Assembly (NCBI GenBank): GCA_005888695.1
Contig: VBBH01000182.1
Location: 1-7,779 of the forward strand
Direction: 5' to 3'
DNA: 7,779 nucleotides
Origin: Candidatus Bathyarchaeota archaeon
GTDB taxonomy: Archaea > Thermoproteota > Bathyarchaeia > 40CM-2-53-6
Part shown: one piece after another, positions 6,001 through 7,779 of the stretch
How positions within the stretch are numbered: position 1 is the first letter of the stretch
Layout of the letters: every line of letters begins with the position of its first letter
Notes under the pieces: model-generated
Database searches by the model: none
What the model saw: the letters and a program-made list of their open reading frames with translations, nothing else
What the model was told of the DNA's origin: nothing
Position numbers and translations under genes: made by a program

Positions 6001-7779
6001 TGCCTGCAGTGACGGTCCCTGTAGAAGGAATGGAAGTGATAGTGAAGTTTCCGGTCACGATGACTCTGAGTATTGTTGAATGTACAATGCTGCCGCTTGT
6101 GGCGGTAATCGTGACGGAGTAAGTGCCTGCCAGTGTGAAGGTCGTAGTTGAGATTGTTAGAGTCGAGGTCTTGGATCCACCGAACCCTAGTGATTGATGA
6201 TTCGGGGTGATTAGGACGCCGATGGTGGAAGAGGAGGGTGCGGGGGTGACGGTCGATGTCAGCGTCAGTGTTGCGTTTAATCCTGCGCTGTTCATTGTGG
6301 CGGATGCTGTTCCAGATTTGCCGGAGGCAATTGTTACGCTACTGGGACTTGACGATATTGTGAAGTTCCCGGTTATGTTGAGGGTGAAGCTGGTTAGACG
6401 GAATATGCTTCCACTCGTCGCGTTGACAGTAACGATGTAGGACCGTGCTGGTGTCGCAACGGTCGTTGACATGGTCAACCTAGACGTAAACGAGATCCCT
6501 GGTGTTAGGGTAACGTTGGACACGTTGAGTGATGCGGTCAAACCGGACGGAACGATCAGTCTTAGGGTTACGTTGCCTGTGAATCCCGTACTAGTAAGTG
6601 TTACATTTGCAAGAGCTGAACCACCAGCATCGAAAGTCTGAGGTGTGGTCAGTGCGCCGCTGATGGTGAAGTTCGCCCCAACCGTCACGAGTATAAGTGT
6701 GGAATGAACGAGTCGTCCATTTGTTCCGGTGATAGTCACGTTGTATCGTCCGGCTGGGACATTCGACGCGGCCGTAAGTGTCAGCGTCGTGGTGTTGGTC
6801 CCACCAGCAGTCAGTTTGACAGTCAAGGGCGTAAATGATGCGGTTGGGAGTGTGGGTCCAGCGCCTACACTCGAAGGAATGATCGATGAGGACATGTTCA
6901 CCGGGCCGGTGAAGCCGGTGCTGTTCAGACCAATTGTAATTGTAACCGAGGAGTTCGATGCAAGACCTTGGCTGTTGGTACTCGGTTTCAAAGCAAAGTC
7001 GCCCCCTACAAAAATCGTCAGGGCGATTTCATGAATGAGATTCCCGCCGGGCGTAATCGAAGTCGCAGTTATTGTTAGAGTGTAGTTGCCTGCGAGGGTG
7101 AAGGGACTCGTCGAGATTGTTAGTGTCGAATTGACCGAACCTATTTTTGTGGCAGTAACATTGACTGGGGTGAAGATGAACGAGGGCCCGTTCAGCGTCA
7201 CAGGGTTCCAAGTACCCGTAAGCGTCACGGTATTGTTGAAACTGTTGATGCCAGTAATTCTCACAGTTGTAGAATTCGTCCTGCCAGCCAAAATCGTCAG
7301 GCTTGAGGATCCTGATGTGACGCTGAAGTCTACAATGTTAACGCTTACGAGAATCTGGTGGAGAACGCCTCCGGATGTGGCATTGACAGTCACGACGTAG
7401 TTCCCTAGGGCAGCGCCGACCGATGAGATCGTAAGCGTCGAAACGCCTGTTCCACCAGCGGTGAGTGTTATCGTTGGGACGCTAAGGGACGCTGTAGGCC
7501 TATTTGGTCCCACGGGCGAAACCGTGACGGATAGTGAGATAGTGCCTGTGAATCCATTCACACTCGTGAGAGTGACGTTCGAGTATCGCGTTAACCCGGA
7601 CCCGATAATGAGAGTTGAAGGAATCGCGCCGCTCCTAAAGTCTCTCACCCTGATAATCAGATCGACCTCGCGAGAGAGTCCGCCATTTGTCCCAATCACT
7701 CTGATCGTATAGTTTCCAATGGGAGTGTTACTGGAGATCGAGACCGTTAGAGTAGAGTTAGCGGACTTACCCCCGGTGA
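1..7779 (-). CDS. Internal part of a giant Ig-like repeat surface protein (open at both ends)
   Basis: Translation of the minus strand in the frame covering 7777 down to 2 gives 2,592 codons with no stop. The product is a tandem array of about 105-residue beta-rich units: 24 complete and two partial. Each unit has a D-F-T-I start, an S-F-V-A-G-G-S-like turn, a G-F-T-G-T-V strand, an L-T-P-G-S turn, an S-T-L-T-I-S-T-T strand, T-P-A-G-T-Y, and a closing strand after T-H-S. The alternating hydrophobic and Ser/Thr pattern suits Ig-like sandwiches; the closest family I can name is the NEW3 / NPCBM-associated group, unconfirmed. There is no cysteine, one Trp (7208-7210), four Glu and twelve Lys. 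I see no signal peptide, membrane segment, catalytic motif or binding domain; these would lie outside. A role as extracellular stalk, adhesin or S-layer-like protein is inferred from repeats and composition. The reading frame is very secure; the function is not. Confidence 0.93.
2..73 (-). repeat. Unit 25, N-terminal 24 residues only
   Basis: Residues 2569-2592, cut by the window edge. Starts G-F-T-L (Gly in place of Asp) and contains R-F-I-A-G-G-S-A-T-S-T. The array continues beyond the window on the C-terminal side. Confidence 0.85.
74..388 (-). repeat. Ig-like unit 24 (105 residues), His replaced by Gln
   Basis: Residues 2464-2568. S-A-D-F-H-L start, F-L-A-G-N-N turn, core G-L-T-G-N-V-R-L, T-P-A-G-S-Y, and L-S-Q-S where L-S-H-S is expected. 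One sequon, N-S-T. Confidence 0.92.
389..703 (-). repeat. Ig-like unit 23 (105 residues), His replaced by Arg
   Basis: Residues 2359-2463. T-G-D-F-K-A start with a rare lysine, F-I-A-G-G-S turn, core G-F-T-G-R-I-D-I-S with a charged strand, T-P-A-G-S-Y, and L-V-R-S where L-V-H-S is expected. One sequon, N-S-S. Confidence 0.92.
704..1018 (-). repeat. Ig-like unit 22 (105 residues)
   Basis: Residues 2254-2358. N-P-D-F-T-I start followed by N-S-S, a Pro-rich first turn (T-N-P-P-P-F-V-A-S), core G-L-T-G-T-V-T-L-S, T-P-A-G-T-Y and V-A-H-S. One sequon. Confidence 0.93.
1019..1339 (-). repeat. Ig-like unit 21 (107 residues)
   Basis: Residues 2147-2253. L-A-D-F-T-I start, F-V-A-G-G-S turn, core G-M-T-G-N-V-A-L-S, and a longer middle loop (G-T-Q-I-P-G-I-S-I). 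The Pro of T-P-A-G is lost (T-S-S-G-S-Y) and the His turn reads T-S-P-H-T. No sequon. Confidence 0.92.
1340..1651 (-). repeat. Ig-like unit 20 (104 residues), His replaced by Arg
   Basis: Residues 2043-2146. V-P-D-F-T-L start, V-V-S-G-N-S turn, core G-L-T-G-A-V-S-L-T, L-T-P-G-G-S, T-P-A-G-T-Y. The T-H-S position reads T-R-S. No sequon. Confidence 0.92.
1652..1972 (-). repeat. Ig-like unit 19 (107 residues)
   Basis: Residues 1936-2042. Two residues longer than usual because the closing strand ends T-V-T-L-V-P before the next D-F. F-V-S-G-G-Q turn, core G-F-T-G-T-V-S-L-A, T-P-S-G-S-Y and F-S-H-T. No sequon. Confidence 0.92.
1973..2287 (-). repeat. Ig-like unit 18 (105 residues)
   Basis: Residues 1831-1935. 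T-G-D-F-T-I start, I-V-A-G-R-T turn, core G-L-T-D-S-I-S-I-T, T-P-S-G-T-Y. His is followed by Pro (P-I-H-P), unlike the usual H-S or H-T. No sequon. Confidence 0.92.
2288..2602 (-). repeat. Ig-like unit 17 (105 residues)
   Basis: Residues 1726-1830. T-P-D-L-A-I start, F-V-A-G-N-S turn, core G-L-T-G-T-V-A-I-S, T-P-A-N-S-Y and I-T-H-S. Ser plus Thr make up 46 of 105 residues by my count. No sequon. Confidence 0.93.
2603..2917 (-). repeat. Ig-like unit 16 (105 residues)
   Basis: Residues 1621-1725. N-P-D-F-T-L start, canonical S-F-V-A-G-G-S turn (DNA tract 2865-2887 identical to one in unit 14), core G-L-T-G-T-V-S-L-K, T-P-S-A-T-Y and I-T-H-T. No sequon. Confidence 0.93.
2918..3232 (-). repeat. 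Ig-like unit 15 (105 residues)
   Basis: Residues 1516-1620. N-P-D-F-T-I start, F-I-A-G-A-S turn, core G-F-I-G-T-V-S-M-S, T-P-S-G-T-Y and L-S-H-T. First of seven consecutive units without any sequon. Confidence 0.93.
3233..3550 (-). repeat. Ig-like unit 14 (106 residues), atypical C-terminal half
   Basis: Residues 1410-1515. The first half is canonical (S-F-V-A-G-G-S, G-F-T-G-T-V). The second half is altered: T-D-A-R-T-P-G-P-Q-T-Y replaces the usual T-T-S-T-P-A-G-T-Y, and T-A-A-G-S-G-L-V-H-S-A-T-E-P-F carries one of only four glutamates. A 23-nt tract at 3498-3520 also occurs in unit 16. One sequon. Confidence 0.9.
3551..3856 (-). repeat. Ig-like unit 13 (102 residues)
   Basis: Residues 1308-1409. 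G-G-D-L-T-I start, F-V-A-S-G-S turn, core G-F-T-G-T-V-S-L-S, shortened middle loop. T-P-A-G-T-Y and I-T-H-S are kept. It shares a 12-residue stretch with unit 10. One sequon, N-T-T. Confidence 0.92.
3857..4168 (-). repeat. Ig-like unit 12 (104 residues)
   Basis: Residues 1204-1307. L-P-D-F-T-I start, V-L-A-G-S-S turn, core G-L-G-A-S-V with an extra His (V-H-L-T-L), T-P-S-G-L-Y and L-T-H-S. One sequon, N-V-T. Confidence 0.92.
4169..4483 (-). repeat. Ig-like unit 11 (105 residues)
   Basis: Residues 1099-1203. N-P-D-F-R-I start, canonical S-F-V-A-G-G-S turn, core G-F-N-S-T-V, T-P-S-G-A-Y and I-T-H-S. One sequon (N-S-T). Confidence 0.92.
4484..4798 (-). repeat. Ig-like unit 10 (105 residues)
   Basis: Residues 994-1098. 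The last unit of the sequon-rich part, with three (N-S-T, N-V-T, N-S-T). Its segment L-T-I-T-T-T-P-S-T-P-A-G is identical to that of unit 13, and a 17-nt DNA stretch is shared there (4578-4594 and 3645-3661). His is kept in L-V-H-S. Confidence 0.92.
4799..5110 (-). repeat. Ig-like unit 9 (104 residues)
   Basis: Residues 890-993. T-G-D-F-T-L start, V-V-A-G-S turn, and an unusual A-G-P-G-L core in place of T-G-T-V. T-P-A-G-T-Y and L-T-H-S are kept, with an extra Tyr in Q-T-Y-T-I. One sequon. Confidence 0.9.
5111..5419 (-). repeat. Ig-like unit 8 (103 residues), E-F-T start
   Basis: Residues 787-889. The only unit starting E-F-T. F-V-A-G-N-S and T-P-A-G-I-Y are standard, and His is kept in I-V-H-S; the middle loop I-A-F-A-F-N-S-N-S is unusual. 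Four sequons. Confidence 0.9.
5420..5734 (-). repeat. Ig-like unit 7 (105 residues)
   Basis: Residues 682-786. Starts D-F-S-I-S. The middle strand holds an extra aromatic pair (L-S-Y-G-F). T-P-A-G-V-Y and T-T-H-I are kept. The closing strand ends V-K-A-E, giving the next unit one of the few charged linkers. One sequon, N-S-T. Confidence 0.9.
5735..6049 (-). repeat. Ig-like unit 6 (105 residues), N-F-T start
   Basis: Residues 577-681. Third consecutive N-F-T start. The core G-F-T-G strand is weakened to S-G-L-T-T-D-A-S-L. L-T-A-G-G-T, T-P-S-G-N-Y and L-T-H-A are kept. Three sequons. Confidence 0.88.
6050..6367 (-). repeat. Ig-like unit 5 (106 residues), N-F-T start
   Basis: Residues 471-576. 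Second consecutive N-F-T start. It has T-L-A-G-T-Y as in unit 2, a distinctive loop I-T-P-N-H-Q-S-L-G-F-G-G, and keeps I-V-H-S. Two sequons, N-F-T and N-A-T. Confidence 0.88.
6368..6673 (-). repeat. Ig-like unit 4 (102 residues), N-F-T start
   Basis: Residues 369-470. The D-F-T start is N-F-T, which is itself a sequon. The unit has seven sequons, the most of any. The T-P-A-G turn reads T-P-A-R-S-Y and the His position is Arg (I-F-R-L). Confidence 0.88.
6674..7000 (-). repeat. Ig-like unit 3 (109 residues)
   Basis: Residues 260-368. The first turn is changed to Q-G-L-A-S-N-S-S. The middle loop, I-I-P-S-S-V-G-A-G-P-T-L, is longer than usual. V-P-A-G-R-Y and L-V-H-S are kept. Five sequons. Confidence 0.88.
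7001..7330 (-). repeat. Ig-like unit 2 (110 residues, the longest)
   Basis: Residues 150-259. About five residues longer than the usual unit; the extra length lies mainly around I-T-P-G-G between the T-A-T-S turn and the conserved His (L-I-H-E). It has T-L-A-G-N-Y instead of T-P-A-G-T-Y, the only tryptophan in the window (G-T-W-N-P), and five sequons. Confidence 0.88.
7331..7642 (-). repeat. Ig-like unit 1 (104 residues)
   Basis: Residues 46-149. A diverged unit: it starts D-F-R-S-G, the A-G-G turn is replaced by I-I-G-S-G, and T-P-A-G is replaced by A-A-L-G before the conserved N-Y. The core N-G-F-T-G-T-I-S-L-S and L-T-A-G-G-T-G are intact, and His is kept in V-L-H-Q. Two sequons, N-V-T and N-A-T. 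Confidence 0.88.
7643..7777 (-). repeat. Unit 0, C-terminal 45 residues only
   Basis: Residues 1-45. It enters the window just before the S-T-L-T-V strand and contains T-P-I-G-N-Y, I-G-T-N-G-G and L-S-R-E-V. The conserved His is replaced by Arg. It carries charged residues (R-E-V-D) in the last strand, unlike most units. Two sequons, N-S-T and N-Y-T. Confidence 0.85.

Larger units (their letters stand above)
2..7777 (-). repeat. Tandem array of 24 complete and 2 partial Ig-like units, about 315 bp each
   Basis: Unit borders were set at the D-F (or N-F, E-F, G-F) start motif. Complete units measure, from N to C, 104, 110, 109, 102, 106, 105, 105, 103, 104, 105, 105, 104, 102, 106, 105, 105, 105, 105, 107, 104, 107, 105, 105 and 105 residues. 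All length changes are whole codons. The Tyr after T-P-A-G-T is present in all 25 visible copies and the His of T-H-S in 20 of 25. Nucleotide identity between units is low by eye apart from short tracts, so the array is old and not a recent expansion. In one unit that I counted (unit 17), 46 of 105 residues are Ser or Thr. Confidence 0.93.

Noticed and set aside
7029..7211. A 60-codon minus-strand open frame.
   Set aside because: It is in a different frame from the giant gene and overlaps units 2 and 3, which read through without interruption. Its composition (Cys, His, Gln, Arg) is unlike the repeat protein.
6674..7330. A frameshift or pseudogene in the irregular units 2-3.
   Set aside because: The frame stays open, the Tyr and His landmarks are kept, and the repeat resumes in phase.
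2..7777. CRISPR array or satellite DNA, because of the strong periodicity.
   Set aside because: The period is about 315 bp with low nucleotide identity and whole-codon length changes. This is protein repetition, not short identical repeats with spacers.
2..7777. Promoters, terminators, riboswitches or an internal start site.
   Set aside because: The window is entirely internal coding sequence; AT-rich or palindromic stretches are few and explained by codons.
2..7777. A higher-order repeat based on the junction types T-G-D, N-P-D and T-P-D.
   Set aside because: T-G-D starts fall at units 9, 14, 18 and 23, which looks roughly regular, but the intervals (5, 4, 5) and so few cases do not support a real periodicity.

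Overview
The whole window lies inside one very large gene read on the minus strand. In the minus-strand frame whose codons occupy plus-strand triplets starting at position 2 (2-4, 5-7, ... 7775-7777), I translated every codon by hand and met no stop in 2,592 codons. Neither the start codon nor the stop codon is in the window, so the protein is longer than 2,592 residues. No other gene, RNA gene, mobile element, promoter or terminator can be supported.

The protein is a tandem array of Ig-like beta-sandwich units. From the N-terminal side (high coordinates) to the C-terminal side (low coordinates) I count the tail of one unit (unit 0), 24 complete units (units 1-24) and the first 24 residues of another (unit 25). 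Complete units are 102-110 residues long; the commonest length is 105 (315 bp), seen in 11 of 24. Each has the same skeleton: a start motif D-F-T-I; a turn like S-F-V-A-G-G-S; a strand pair around S-L-G-F-T-G-T-V; a turn like L-T-P-G-S; a strand S-T-L-T-I-S-T-T; then T-P-A-G-T-Y, V-T-V-T-G-T-S-G-S, T-H-S and a last beta strand into the next D-F. The DNA of the units has diverged strongly while the protein skeleton is kept, which indicates old duplications held by selection.

The composition is that of a secreted or surface protein: rich in Ser, Thr, Gly, Val and Ala, no cysteine in 2,592 residues, one tryptophan, four glutamates and twelve lysines. The likely role is structural (cell-surface stalk, adhesin or S-layer-like component), but this is inference; the anchoring and binding parts lie outside the window.

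The array is not uniform. The N-terminal part (units 0-10, about 4484-7777) is more variable and carries 35 of the 42 N-X-S/T sequons I counted. Units 15-21 carry none. Units 4-6 have N-F-T in place of D-F-T. Units 23-25 lose the otherwise conserved histidine or aspartate.

The host is probably a bacterium or archaeon: there are no introns and coding is dense. Base composition is near balanced, and AUA, AGA and AGG codons are used freely. Similar Ser/Thr-rich repeats occur in environmental archaea (such as Nitrososphaeria and Thermoplasmata) and in soil bacteria (such as Acidobacteriota). With the N-glycosylation sequons I lean weakly towards archaea, but the window alone does not decide it.
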